Part shown: piece by piece, positions 36,082-45,335 of the stretch
How positions within the stretch are numbered: position 1 is the first letter of the stretch
Layout: every line of letters starts with the position of its first letter
Source of the DNA: Occallatibacter riparius
GTDB lineage: Bacteria; Acidobacteriota; Terriglobia; Terriglobales; Acidobacteriaceae
Direction: 5' to 3'
DNA length: 64,000 nt
NCBI RefSeq assembly: GCF_025264625.1
Contig: NZ_CP093313.1
Span: forward strand, 1,612,001-1,676,000
Notes under the pieces: model-generated
What the model was told of the DNA's origin: nothing
Databases searched by the model: none
Seen by the model: only the letters and a program-made list of their open reading frames with translations
Program-made: the position numbers and the translations under genes

Positions 36082-36118
36082 AAAGAAAACCCGGCGCAAC
36101 TCGCCGGGCTTTCTTTTT
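36082..36118. terminator. Bidirectional intrinsic terminator
   Basis: CCCGGCG (36090-36096) and CGCCGGG (36102-36108) form a 7-bp GC stem with loop CAACT. An A-rich run precedes it (AAAAAAAGAAAA) and CTTTCTTTTT follows, so it can end transcription from the small exported protein on the + strand and from the SDR gene on the - strand. Confidence 0.85.
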
Positions 36119-36132
36119 ACGCTCACAACTAT

Positions 36133-37290
36133 TCACCGCGCCGGCGATTCTCCCATCTCGTTGTAACGCCGCGCTGCTCCTGATCCGAACACACGCACAG
36201 ACGCCACTTCGCGCTGGCGAACCTCGGCCCCTCGCTTGGGCCGCTGCGCCCCCGGAGCCGGCAAGATCCTGTTGATTAGGCTCAACCCCGCCGCAGTAAA
36301 CTCCGGCGCCACTTGCGCGAGCCGTCCCGCCACAGCAGCTTGCGGCGTGATAAACAGCTCGGTTTCGCGATCCAGCACACCACGCACAATCCTCCGCGCC
36401 GCGTGCCGCGCACTCGCAGCCACGCCCGGAGTCGTCGCGCCCACGCTGAACCACTGGTACTCCGCCTCGGAGTTCCCTGCAAACAGCGCATGCAGGTGCG
36501 ACCCCGTGCGCATCAGCCCGGGACAAACCGTCATCACGTGCACTCCCTTGCTCCGCACCTCCGCATGCAGACCCTCTGAGAATCCCACCTCGGCAAACTT
36601 GCTGGCAGAGTAGGGAAGCAGGTGCGGTACTGAAACCTTTCCGCCGATCGACGTGATATTCACCACTGTGCCCGATCCGCGTTGCAGCATGGCGGGCAGC
36701 GCGGCCAGCGTGCAATGCACCGCGGAAAAGAAGTTCGTCTCCATCACCGTGCGGAAGTCTTCCACCGTCTGATTCTCGATCGGACCCACCGTGATAATTC
36801 CGGCATTGTTCACCAGCACATCGATCCGGCCCCACGTCTCCAGCGCGCGATGTACCAGGTACTCTGCCTCCTCGTGCTTGCTCACGTCCGCAGGCACCGC
36901 GAGTACGTCAGCCGATCCCACCCCTGCTCGTTCCAGCAGCATGTAGCGGGCACGTTCCAGCTCCTCGGCATCGCGGGCTGTAAGAACGATCCTGGCGCCA
37001 AGCCGGGCGAACTCCTCTGCCATGGCCAGCCCAAGCCCCCGCGACGATCCCGTGATGAGCACTGTCTTGCCGCGCATCTCTTTCCGACGGGTCTTGCGCC
37101 GGCCGGCCAGCACGGCAATGGCCGCCACTGCCCCAAGCACTGCCGCGCCCGCCATGGCAGCTCCGCCTATCACGGTTCCTTGGGCCAGAAGACGAGGTGC
37201 ACGTGAAAGGAAGCGCGGCAGCGCCTGCCGGGTTTCGCGCGCGTGCGGATTATCCATTGGGCAATCAACGAATTGGGAATTTGCGCTCAT
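36133..37290 (-). CDS. Membrane-anchored short-chain dehydrogenase/reductase
   Basis: A 385-residue protein with a hydrophobic anchor (about 39-62) before a classical SDR domain. The cofactor motif TGSSRGLG lies at 80-87, NNAG at 161-164, and the catalytic triad is Ser214, Tyr227 and Lys231 (YSASK). The N-terminal leader is unusual for SDRs and suggests membrane attachment. The C-terminal 80 residues are basic and variable. The frame is open upstream to 37509 across the start of the opposite gene, but the ATG at 37288-37290 is preferred because the earlier sequence looks non-coding. Substrate unknown. It is convergent with the small exported proteins and divergent from the VWFA gene. Confidence 0.82.
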   Translation of the reverse strand: MSANSQFVDCPMDNPHARETRQALPRFLSRAPRLLAQGTVIGGAAMAGAAVLGAVAAIAVLAGRRKTRRKEMRGKTVLITGSSRGLGLAMAEEFARLGARIVLTARDAEELERARYMLLERAGVGSADVLAVPADVSKHEEAEYLVHRALETWGRIDVLVNNAGIITVGPIENQTVEDFRTVMETNFFSAVHCTLAALPAMLQRGSGTVVNITSIGGKVSVPHLLPYSASKFAEVGFSEGLHAEVRSKGVHVMTVCPGLMRTGSHLHALFAGNSEAEYQWFSVGATTPGVAASARHAARRIVRGVLDRETELFITPQAAVAGRLAQVAPEFTAAGLSLINRILPAPGAQRPKRGAEVRQREVASVRVFGSGAARRYNEMGESPAR

Positions 37291-37477
37291 ATAGTCACTC
37301 TGAGACGGCCGAACTCCGGATGGTTGTCCATGGTATCGCTTCGCTCCCTCGCGTGCCACGTCCCCTCGGGCCAACCTCATCCCGGACCGGCCTGAACCCC
37401 CTCCCTCCGCCTCGTAACCCCCTGTGGCAGATCGCATTGCACGGTGGTAAGCTCTTGAGCACGTGGGAGGTGTACCC

Positions 37478-39376
37478 GTGAAAGGCCCCTTCATTACCCC
37501 AGCGCTCACCCTTGCCTTTGGACTCGCCTTGGTCGCCCCTGCATTTGCTCAAGAGGCACCCGCCGATTCCGGTACCACCCTCCGCCTCAATAGCCGTGCA
37601 GTCCTGGTAGACGTCATCGTCACTGACCGCGAAGGAAAGCCGGTCCACGGCCTCAGCAAAGATTCCTTCAAACTCACCGAGCAAGGGACGGCACAAAACA
37701 TCTCCTACTTCGAGGAGCATCGCGGCCTCACCGCAGAGAAGCGTAAGAACGTCTCCATGCCCCAGCTGCCTGAAGACGTCTTCAGCAACTACTCCCCCAT
37801 CGCCACACCTCCGGCCGTCAACATTCTCCTGATTGACGCGCTGAATACCCCCATGGGGGATCAAATGTATCTACGCCAGGCAGCCGAGCGCTACCTCAAA
37901 TCCCTCAAGCCCGGCACCCGGCTGGCCATCGTAACGCTCTCCCTCAATCTCCGTTTCGTCTCAGGATTCTCCGATGATCCCGCCGTTCTGGCTACCGCCC
38001 TCGGCTACCACAAGAACGACAAGCCTGAGCCTTCCGTGCTGCTTCAGTCCAAGGAAGAGACCAACGCGCAGGACCTCACAGTCGGCCTGATGAACCAACT
38101 GGTCGGCGCGGGTCCCGGCGCTATGACCCCGGGCGCCGCAGCAGCCATGATTCAGTCTTTCCAGCAATTCATGGCTGAGACCAAGTACGCGCAGACCGCC
38201 GACCGCGAATACCGGACCACCCAGGCCCTTCAGCAACTCGCCATCTACCTCTCCGCGTTCCCCGGCCGCAAGAACCTCATCTGGATGTCCGGCGCATTCC
38301 CCCTCGACATCTTCGGCCTCACTGACATGCGCTTCGACGACACCGTGCCAAAAACCGTGAATCTGCTGGCCGCATCACGCGTCGCCGTCTACCCGGTTGA
38401 CGTACGCGGCGCATGGACCCCCACCGTCCATACTGCTGAGTCGTCGCTGAATAGGACTGTTCAGAATCCGCAGCAGGTGATCGGACCCCCAGGCGGTTTC
38501 CCACCGGGGACAACGGATCCCTCGAGCATCAACAGCGGGCACGACGATGTCACCACCGCCAGTGGCTTGCTGGCGCACAATCTCCAGACCGAAAGTTCGG
38601 CGAACAATTCAAGCAATGCCACCATGGACATGGTCGCCGAGCAAACCGGCGGCAAAGCCTTCTACAACGGCAACGATCTCTCCGGAATCATCGACAAGGT
38701 CACCTCTTCCAGCTCGGATTTCTATACCCTCTCCTATACCCCCTCTGACACCAACATGAACGGTGCACTCCGCAAGATCAGCGTCAACGTGTCGGGCGGC
38801 AAGTACAGCCTGTCCTATCGCCATGGCTACTACGCCCGCGAAGACAGCGCTCCCGGCTCCGCACAGGGAGCACAGCAGCAAGCCGCGCAGCGTGCCGTGC
38901 AGACGGGCGACCCCCTCGCCCCGTTCATGGACTTCGGCTTGCCACTGACTGACCAGATCCTCTATACCGAGCGCATCGTTCCCGCCGCCCCCTCAACTCC
39001 CTCCGAAACCAGCGGCAAGAGTGACAAATACGCCGTCGACTTCGTAGTGCCTCTGACGGATCTCGACCTGAAGCTCAACCAGGACGGAAATCGCACCGGC
39101 ACGATCAACCTGGGCCTCATCGTCTATGACAAATACGGACAGATCGTCAGTCGGCGCGAACACCTCGTTGCCCTGAACATCAAGCCGGATGCGTGGGAAA
39201 TCTACCAGAAGAATGGCGGACTTCAACTGCACGCCGACGTCGAAGTACCCAAGGGCCAGTTCTGGCTCCGCACTGGAGTCTACGACGCCAGCACCCGCAA
39301 GGTTGGCACCATGGAGGTCCCCTTCAGCTCGGTGCACCCGCTCGAAGCGTCCACTGCAACAACGCAGAAACCATAA
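37478..39376 (+). CDS. VWFA-related acidobacterial-type secreted protein
   Basis: A 632-residue exported protein. The signal peptide (ending APAFA) is followed by a short beta region (LNSRAVLVDVIVTDREGKPVHGLSKDSFKLTEQG) that opens nearly all proteins of this acidobacterial VWFA family, and a von Willebrand A-like domain (about 110-310) starting NILLIDALNTPMGD. In this family DALNT stands where the metal-ion site DxSxS would be. The family marker MVAEQTGGKAFYNGNDLSGII and the YTLSYTPSD segment follow, then a C-terminal beta domain. The GTG start at 37478 is chosen because GGGAGG lies eight bases upstream; an in-frame GTG at 37463 is less likely. Function in the family is not established. Confidence 0.88.
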   Translation: MKGPFITPALTLAFGLALVAPAFAQEAPADSGTTLRLNSRAVLVDVIVTDREGKPVHGLSKDSFKLTEQGTAQNISYFEEHRGLTAEKRKNVSMPQLPEDVFSNYSPIATPPAVNILLIDALNTPMGDQMYLRQAAERYLKSLKPGTRLAIVTLSLNLRFVSGFSDDPAVLATALGYHKNDKPEPSVLLQSKEETNAQDLTVGLMNQLVGAGPGAMTPGAAAAMIQSFQQFMAETKYAQTADREYRTTQALQQLAIYLSAFPGRKNLIWMSGAFPLDIFGLTDMRFDDTVPKTVNLLAASRVAVYPVDVRGAWTPTVHTAESSLNRTVQNPQQVIGPPGGFPPGTTDPSSINSGHDDVTTASGLLAHNLQTESSANNSSNATMDMVAEQTGGKAFYNGNDLSGIIDKVTSSSSDFYTLSYTPSDTNMNGALRKISVNVSGGKYSLSYRHGYYAREDSAPGSAQGAQQQAAQRAVQTGDPLAPFMDFGLPLTDQILYTERIVPAAPSTPSETSGKSDKYAVDFVVPLTDLDLKLNQDGNRTGTINLGLIVYDKYGQIVSRREHLVALNIKPDAWEIYQKNGGLQLHADVEVPKGQFWLRTGVYDASTRKVGTMEVPFSSVHPLEASTATTQKP

Positions 39377-39418
39377 ACTGCGCCAGACGAATGCGCGTCG
39401 TCGTTCTTCAAAAGGGTC

Positions 39419-39508
39419 CGCTGACTTGCTGAATGATGATTCGGTCGGCCTCGGCATTGGAGGCTGACCCGCTGACTTGCTAGGTCGCGAAGCGACGCTG
39501 ACTTGCTG
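39419..39508. repeat. GCTGACTTGCT repeat family, three copies after the VWFA gene
   Basis: CGCTGACTTGCT occurs at 39419-39430, 39470-39481 and 39496-39507 in the same orientation. A small hairpin GTCGC-GAA-GCGAC (39484-39496) lies between the last two. The block lies between the convergent VWFA and cytochrome genes. A further pair is found at 59444-59479. No coding frame covers it. Confidence 0.65.
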
Positions 39509-39545
39509 AAAGGGAAACCATTCCCAACCCAGCACGCATCACCCG

Positions 39546-40628
39546 CTAATTCGGATACGCATCCCCCGCATGCACCACGCGAATCTGGTGATCCGTGAAC
39601 AGCGCATGCCCGCCCGGCAATTCAACCTTAGGCATGTGGCATGTCGAGCACTTGTCCTTCGCCACAGGACACGTCTTCGCCCCCGGCGCAGCCGCTGCAC
39701 TCGCGACATGCGTCTCAGCGTGGCACGCCAGGCACTTCTTGTCATAGAACGCCTGGTCATGGTTCACCTGCTGATGCGGATTATGGCAAGCCAGGCAGCT
39801 GATGCGCGGATCGTCCGCCGCAAAACACTTGCTGTTCTGCAACCGGTACGGCTGGAATCGCACAAACGCCGGCCCCTTCCAGTGGTTCCGCACCACCGTC
39901 TCCCAACTCCGATGGCATTGCCCGCAGAAGTTCGAAATCTCCCCTGTGCTCATGCGCTTCAACGACTTCGGCACTGTCTTGAAGTTGTCGTTCTGCGCAT
40001 CCAGCATGTGCTGTTGCGCGCCGGCATGGCAGCGCTCGCACTCCAATCCTGGCGTCAGCGTCTTCAGCGTCAGTTGGGTTCCCTTCGTCGCACCCGATGC
40101 ATGGCAGTTGAAGCACGACAAGCTCTCCCACTGCGATAGCTCGCGCCCCATCGCCTCCGTCAGGTTCTTCGGCTTCAGAGACTCATCGCCCGGCGTAGTC
40201 CCCAATCCCTGCTCGCGCGGAAAATAGCTCACCAGGCTCTCATAAAGCTTGCCGTCTTTTTCGAGCACGAACGTCTGCGAGTGCTGCCCGAACACCCAGT
40301 GAATCGGCAAACTCAGCGTGCCCGTCGCGTCCGACACCGCATACGTGCTCACGCCGCCCTTCGTCTGCACGCTGTACGAATACCCATTCTGCTGCACCGC
40401 AAGATCCGGATGCGCCATCAGCGTGGGATTCGTCTCCGCCGGCTCCATCGCATGACGCATCGGTGCATTCGCATACGAGCTCACCACGCCGGCATGGCAG
40501 GTGCCGCACGTCACCGCCTGCTTCGTATCGGGCTTTGCCGCAGTCTGCGTCGACGCAAAGGCGCACAACACAACCACGCAAACCGCCAGCGCGCTCGCCG
40601 CCGCGATCCTGCGCACGCCCGCGCGCAT
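39546..40628 (-). CDS. Seven-heme c-type cytochrome, exported
   Basis: A 360-residue protein with an N-terminal membrane/signal segment (about 7-29) and seven CXXCH heme-binding motifs, in order CGTCH, CFNCH, CERCH, CGQCH, CLACH, CLACH and CSTCH. Extra histidines are spaced to serve as distal ligands (for example HWVFGQHSQTF, NPHQQVNHD). The layout is like the cytochrome c554/NrfA-related multiheme group used in periplasmic electron transfer. The frame is open to 40751, but the ATG at 40626-40628 begins the signal segment and lies 4 bases after the stop of the upstream TPR gene, so the two are translated from one message. Redox partner unknown. Confidence 0.88.
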   Translation of the reverse strand: MRAGVRRIAAASALAVCVVVLCAFASTQTAAKPDTKQAVTCGTCHAGVVSSYANAPMRHAMEPAETNPTLMAHPDLAVQQNGYSYSVQTKGGVSTYAVSDATGTLSLPIHWVFGQHSQTFVLEKDGKLYESLVSYFPREQGLGTTPGDESLKPKNLTEAMGRELSQWESLSCFNCHASGATKGTQLTLKTLTPGLECERCHAGAQQHMLDAQNDNFKTVPKSLKRMSTGEISNFCGQCHRSWETVVRNHWKGPAFVRFQPYRLQNSKCFAADDPRISCLACHNPHQQVNHDQAFYDKKCLACHAETHVASAAAAPGAKTCPVAKDKCSTCHMPKVELPGGHALFTDHQIRVVHAGDAYPN

Positions 40629-40632
40629 CACC

Positions 40633-41787
40633 CTATTGCGCCAGCTTGAGGCAGACCATGCGCTCACGGTATGCGTCCCCTCGTTTTCCGGCGCGGGCAA
40701 ACAGTGAAGCCAATCCCAGGTGCGCCTCCAGATTGTTAGGATCCTGCTCAAGCACTTTCTTCAGCAGCGCCGTCCCTTGCTCGATATCGCCAGTCTCTCC
40801 CAGCGAGCGCCCCAGCGCCAGTTGCGCCATCTGCAACCCAGGCTCGGCTGCGTACACCTTCTGCGCCTCCGGCAGTGCCTCTGCATACTTGCCTGACAAC
40901 ACCAGCGTGAATGCCAGCAGCGCCCGCGCATCCAGATTCGCCGGAGCTACCGCAACCTCGCTCGAAAACTGCTCTGCCGCTAGCTGTGGATCATGCGAAT
41001 ACAGCAGCATCCCGTAGAACTGGTGCAGATTCTGCGTTGTTGGATACTTCGCAAACATCTGCCGGAACAGTTCGTCTGCCTGGTTGCTCTCGCCCGTCAG
41101 AAACGCGTACCCCGCCCGTCCCGCAGCCGTATAGAGTTCCTGATCTTCCGCCCTTACCTCCGACGGAAACGACGTCACACGCATGCCCGCCAGTCCAATC
41201 CCCACCAGGATCTCCGGCGCATCGATCTGCTTCGCCGCCAATGCCCGGTACTGTTCCAGCGCATCCTGAAATCGGCCGGCGCGCGTCAGGTCGAGCGCTA
41301 GATGATAGCGCACAATCTGCTCGTTGTGCGGATCGTTCGCCGCTCCATGCTGCACAGCCATATCCAGATCGCGCAGCGAACCCTTATAGTCCGCAACCTC
41401 AAACTCTGAGAGCCCCCTCAACGCGATCGCCGGCACCGCATGCGGCTCAAGCTGTAGCAGATGGCTTGCCGCATCAATCGCTCCCGGATATTGATTCGTC
41501 GTGTATTGCAGCAACGTCAGATACCACCAGCCCTCCTGCCAGTCGGGCCTTGCCTCAACGGCTCGCTTGTAGAGATCGATAGCAGCGGGAATGTTCTGCT
41601 GATCGCGCGCAGCTGCCGCCTGCGCAGCCAGATCCTCGAACTGCTGCTGCGCCTGCATATGCGGCGTCAGCAACGCGGCCAGAACCATCAGCGCTGCGCA
41701 GCCGGCGGCCTTGCAGCCGGAGATCCTACCGCGATCCCTCTGCCAATTAGGACCGGAGATGTCCGTTGTGATCAATTCGAGATACAC
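40633..41787 (-). CDS. Exported TPR protein coupled to the multiheme cytochrome
   Basis: A TPR-repeat protein with a hydrophobic signal segment (GCAALMVLAALLTPHMQA) followed by repeats beginning FEDLAAQAAAARDQQNIPAAIDLYKRAVEARPDWQEGWWYL and continuing to the end (GTALLKKVLEQDPNNLEAHLGLASLFARAGKRGDA). It probably scaffolds periplasmic protein contacts. The start is uncertain: the frame is open to a GTG at 41898, but that adds about 37 residues before the leader; GTG at 41785-41787 or TTG at 41773-41775 would put the signal segment nearer the N terminus. It ends 4 bases before the cytochrome start, so a joint function is likely. It is divergent from the large VWFA gene. Confidence 0.8.
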   Translation of the reverse strand: MYLELITTDISGPNWQRDRGRISGCKAAGCAALMVLAALLTPHMQAQQQFEDLAAQAAAARDQQNIPAAIDLYKRAVEARPDWQEGWWYLTLLQYTTNQYPGAIDAASHLLQLEPHAVPAIALRGLSEFEVADYKGSLRDLDMAVQHGAANDPHNEQIVRYHLALDLTRAGRFQDALEQYRALAAKQIDAPEILVGIGLAGMRVTSFPSEVRAEDQELYTAAGRAGYAFLTGESNQADELFRQMFAKYPTTQNLHQFYGMLLYSHDPQLAAEQFSSEVAVAPANLDARALLAFTLVLSGKYAEALPEAQKVYAAEPGLQMAQLALGRSLGETGDIEQGTALLKKVLEQDPNNLEAHLGLASLFARAGKRGDAYRERMVCLKLAQ

Positions 41788-42020
41788 GCAAAAAATATCG
41801 CCGGCTGACCAGGTTCGGGAAAGCGCCAGTCCGACGTAAGGGAAGTTAGTTCTGTTCTTAATCGTAGCATCGAATGATTTCGCTTTAATGCGCCACACAC
41901 TTCCATTAGCGATAGAATTCCGGCGTGTGATAATCCGCTTGGAATTCGTGCTGTAATTCGCTTTATCTCTGCTTCTCTAAGCTGATATTGCAGATAACTA
42001 AGGAAATCAGGGCCTTAAGC

Positions 42021-45000
42021 ATGTTCGGAAAGACGAGCACGATTCTGTGCCGCCTGCATTCTGCTGGCGTCAAATCCCTTGTTGCACTCCTGTTGTTGAC
42101 CTTGGGTGTTCGTTCCGCCGCCTCCCAGGCGCCTCCCCAACCCGCCACCCAGCCAACTCCGGCGTCCACCCCCGCGCCGAAGACCGGCGAGCAAGTCCCC
42201 GCCCAGCAGGACCTCACGCTGCACACCAACGTCGACGAAGTCTCGCTCGATATGGTCGTGCACGACAAGGGCAAGAAGCTCATCCTCGACCTGAAGCCCG
42301 AAGAGCTCACCGTCACTGACAACGGCACTCCCGTGACCCTCACCGGCCTTCGCCTCGTCCGCGGAGACTCGGTCCGTCACCATCTGATTTCTTTCGTCTT
42401 CGATCCCTTCGTCGGGCCCACCGCAAAGAACGCCCGCAACGCTGCCGAAAAGATCCTGAAAGTTCTTCCCAGCAAGAACACCTCCATTGCCGTGCTCGAC
42501 GTGCGCGGCCGCCTGCGTGCCATCCAGCCGTTTACTGAAAATCGTCAGGCCGTGAGCGAGGCGATCTCCCTGGCTACGGAAAGCAATGCCCAGCACCTGG
42601 AAACCACCGGCAACCACGACGTCAACGTAACCATCGACCACGCCGAAGAAGCCCGCAAGAAGCACATCATCGATGAGGAAAAGGAACTCATCGCCATGGC
42701 GCGCAATGGCGCCGATTCGACTGGAAAGCATCTCAGCGCATCCGAACGCCTGTATGCACACACCCTTTTCGCCGCATTGCAGGAATCCCAGAAGAGTCTC
42801 CAGGACAAGACTGGATATCTCAACCTTGATGCTCTGCTCGCGCTGGTCCACGCGCAGCAGAAGCTCGGCGAGCGCAAGGCCATCATCTACTTCACGCACA
42901 ACGTCGTCATGGATTCAGCCGCCAAGCAGCGCCTCAAGACCATCACCGCGGATTCAACCCGCGCCGGCGTCACCATCTACACCGTCGATCTCGACGCACT
43001 CAATCAGGCCGGTCAGTATCAGCTCGCCAACGCAACGCTCAACGCCGGCCCTGCGTTCAATCCCGCCCCCCGCACCGTGGACCCGCATGGCACCCAGGCC
43101 GTCCCCATGCAGCAGGCCAGCGGCTTCGGAATTCAGGGAGATCCTGGGCCAAACGGCCCGGTGTGGGGCCCCAAGCAAGACATCCAGATGATGATTGACT
43201 TCCATCGTCAGGGCCCTGCCTTCTCGCCATTCGGAGACACCAGAAGCCCCATGGCCCAGCTCTCCACGGAAACAGGCGGCATCTACATCGACGCCTCCGG
43301 CAATCTGAAGAAAGCCCTCGCTCAGTTGGAGGAAGACCTCTCCACTTACTACGAAGCCACCTACATTCCGCCCATCAAGGAATACGACGGCAGCTTCCGC
43401 ACTATCTCTGTGAAACCGCTGCGCACAGGACTGCGCGTACAGTCGAAGACCGGATACTTCGCGGTCGCGCCCGGGACGGACGAGGGCATCCGCCCCTTCG
43501 AAGTGCCTCTGATCAAGTCTCTCTCTGAAGCCACTCTGCCTTCCGACGTAGCCTTCCACACCACCGTGCTCCGTTTCGGCGAGATGCCCGACGGCAACAC
43601 CAGCTCGCTTGTCGTCGAGGTCCCCTACTCCGCATTGCAGGTGAAAGAAGACGCGCACACAAACCTCTTCTCGGCCCAGGTAGCGCTCTTTGCCCAGATC
43701 AAGGACGAGGCCGGCACAGTCATCGATCACTTCGGCGACGACATCACCCGGCGCGGCGCACTTGAAACGCTCGATCGCAATCCCTCTTCCTCATTCTCTT
43801 TCGAGCGCCACTTCGTCGCGGCCCCCGGCAAGTACACGCTTGAAGTAGCCATAACCGACCGCCTCAGCGGCAAGACGGGCGCGAAGCGCTCCACATTCGA
43901 AATCGCTGACCAGAGCAAGTCCCTCGCCGTAAGCGACATGGTCCTGGTCCGAAAGCTTAACAACGTTCCCGATATCGAAGAGGACGCAATCAACCCACTG
44001 CGCTATGAGCACAGCATCGTCACGCCAAACGTCACGGGCGAACTTCCCGAGGGCGCCAAGGGCATCTCCATGTTCTTCATGGTTCACCCTGACCCGGCAT
44101 CGAGCGAATCCGGCACGCTCGAGATGCAGGTCATCCACGATGGCCGCGCAGGCCGCCGCATTCCGTTGCCGCTCAATATGAATGCGGGACAAATCGCCGT
44201 ACCGTACCTGGCCAGCTTCGGCTCGGGCGCAGTCGCTCCCGGCCATTACGAGGTAAGGGCCTACTTCTCGCAGTCAGGTAAAACCGCCGAGCAGACCCTC
44301 GCTTTCTCTGTAGCAGGCACGGACTCCCCCGTCGCCGCGAAATCTAGCGAGTCTGAAGTAACCGCGATCGCCGCTCCGCCCGAGGTCAACATCCCGGGTC
44401 AACTCACCATTACCGCCACTAAGAATCCCGTCACGCCGCTCTCTCCGCATGATTCCGCGCTTCTCATTGAGGACGCTCGCGAGCGCGCTCTCAGCTACAA
44501 CGAGTCGCTGCCCAACTTCATGTGTATCGAAGTCACCAACCGCTCGGTCGATGCAAGTGGCGTGGGCAACTGGAAATTAAAAGACTCCATCGTTGAGCTT
44601 CTGCGTTACCGCGACAAGCAGGAGTCCCGCACCACCATCGAAGTCAACGGCGAGACCAGCAACGTCAGCCACAACGCCATGAAGGGCTCGCTCTCCTCCG
44701 GTGAGTTCGGAGGCGTGCTCAAATCCGTATTCGCGCCCACCTCGAAGACCCGCTTCGAGTGGAAGGAGACCGACGAGTTGAAGGGCGCACCCGTACAGGT
44801 CTTCAACTACACCGTCGATCGCTCCAACTCAAAGTTCGGCGTAGTCGGCACCAACGGCCTCGAAGTCATCGCGGGTTTCCACGGCCAGGTGTTCATCGAC
44901 AGTGCTACGCGCAGTGTCCGCCGCATCACCCTCATCGCCGACCTGCCGAAGGAACTGCCCAAAGGCTTCTACACCAGCGCCTCCAGCCTGCGTGTGGACT

Positions 45001-45176
45001 ACGATTACGCCGTCATCAATGAGCACGATTACCTGCTGCCCGTCACCGCCGAAATGCGCATCACCAAGGGCAAGCACTCCATGGCCCTGAATACAATCGA
45101 GTTCCGCGACTACAAACGCTTCGGCTCCAACATGCGGATGGTCGACTTCAAGGAAATCGAACCCCAGAAGAACTAG
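42021..45176 (+). CDS. Large VWFA-related secreted protein with extra C-terminal domain
   Basis: A 1051-residue exported protein. The signal peptide (about 15-35, VKSLVALLLLTLGVRSAAS) and a Pro/Thr/Ala linker precede the family opening LHTNVDEVSLDMVVHDKGKKLILDLKPEELTV and a VWFA domain starting LISFVFDPFVG. LSTETGGIYIDASGNLKKALAQLEEDLSTYYEATYIPP is the family marker region. After about residue 815 an additional domain appears (DSALLIEDARERALSYNESLPNFMC ... RITKGKHSMALNTIEFRDYKRFGS), resembling the outer-membrane-protein-associated beta domains common in Acidobacteria. The ATG at 42021 is preferred over a TTG at 41988. It is paralogous with the VWFA protein at 37478 over the first two thirds only. 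Confidence 0.87.
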   Translation: MFGKTSTILCRLHSAGVKSLVALLLLTLGVRSAASQAPPQPATQPTPASTPAPKTGEQVPAQQDLTLHTNVDEVSLDMVVHDKGKKLILDLKPEELTVTDNGTPVTLTGLRLVRGDSVRHHLISFVFDPFVGPTAKNARNAAEKILKVLPSKNTSIAVLDVRGRLRAIQPFTENRQAVSEAISLATESNAQHLETTGNHDVNVTIDHAEEARKKHIIDEEKELIAMARNGADSTGKHLSASERLYAHTLFAALQESQKSLQDKTGYLNLDALLALVHAQQKLGERKAIIYFTHNVVMDSAAKQRLKTITADSTRAGVTIYTVDLDALNQAGQYQLANATLNAGPAFNPAPRTVDPHGTQAVPMQQASGFGIQGDPGPNGPVWGPKQDIQMMIDFHRQGPAFSPFGDTRSPMAQLSTETGGIYIDASGNLKKALAQLEEDLSTYYEATYIPPIKEYDGSFRTISVKPLRTGLRVQSKTGYFAVAPGTDEGIRPFEVPLIKSLSEATLPSDVAFHTTVLRFGEMPDGNTSSLVVEVPYSALQVKEDAHTNLFSAQVALFAQIKDEAGTVIDHFGDDITRRGALETLDRNPSSSFSFERHFVAAPGKYTLEVAITDRLSGKTGAKRSTFEIADQSKSLAVSDMVLVRKLNNVPDIEEDAINPLRYEHSIVTPNVTGELPEGAKGISMFFMVHPDPASSESGTLEMQVIHDGRAGRRIPLPLNMNAGQIAVPYLASFGSGAVAPGHYEVRAYFSQSGKTAEQTLAFSVAGTDSPVAAKSSESEVTAIAAPPEVNIPGQLTITATKNPVTPLSPHDSALLIEDARERALSYNESLPNFMCIEVTNRSVDASGVGNWKLKDSIVELLRYRDKQESRTTIEVNGETSNVSHNAMKGSLSSGEFGGVLKSVFAPTSKTRFEWKETDELKGAPVQVFNYTVDRSNSKFGVVGTNGLEVIAGFHGQVFIDSATRSVRRITLIADLPKELPKGFYTSASSLRVDYDYAVINEHDYLLPVTAEMRITKGKHSMALNTIEFRDYKRFGSNMRMVDFKEIEPQKN

Positions 45177-45179
45177 CCT

Positions 45180-45216
45180 CGGGTGCCCCGTCCTAGCTTG
45201 CTAGGGCGGGGAGAAT
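45180..45216. repeat. Hairpin repeat family 1, copy F
   Basis: GGGTGCCCCGTCCTAGC is followed by its near-complement GCTAGGGCGGGGAGA. The inner stem is CCTAG/CTAGG, and the outer arms CCCCG and CGGGG also pair. It begins four bases after the stop of the VWFA gene and is followed within 25 bases by copy C. Confidence 0.7.
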
Positions 45217-45238
45217 GCCTCGATCGCCAATAAAAGCT

Positions 45239-45300
45239 CCGTGCCCCATCCTTGCGGCGTCTTTCTGCCGCAAGGGTAGGAAAGCACAAACCCAACCCAG
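45239..45300. repeat. Hairpin repeat family 1, copy C
   Basis: The arms CCTTGCGGC (45250-45258) and GCCGCAAGG (45267-45275) pair with an 8-base loop, inside the constant outer arms GTGCCCCAT and GGTAGGAAAGCACAAACCCAACCC. It lies 36 bases before the TPR gene at 45336. Confidence 0.75.
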
Positions 45301-45335
45301 CCCGCCTTTGTCTCTTTTGCTTTAATCTGGAGTAA

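Noticed and set aside
37291..37509. N-terminal extension of the SDR gene
   Set aside because: It would overlap the start of the divergent VWFA gene and is Gly/Ser/Arg-rich without structure; the ATG at 37290 is adequate.
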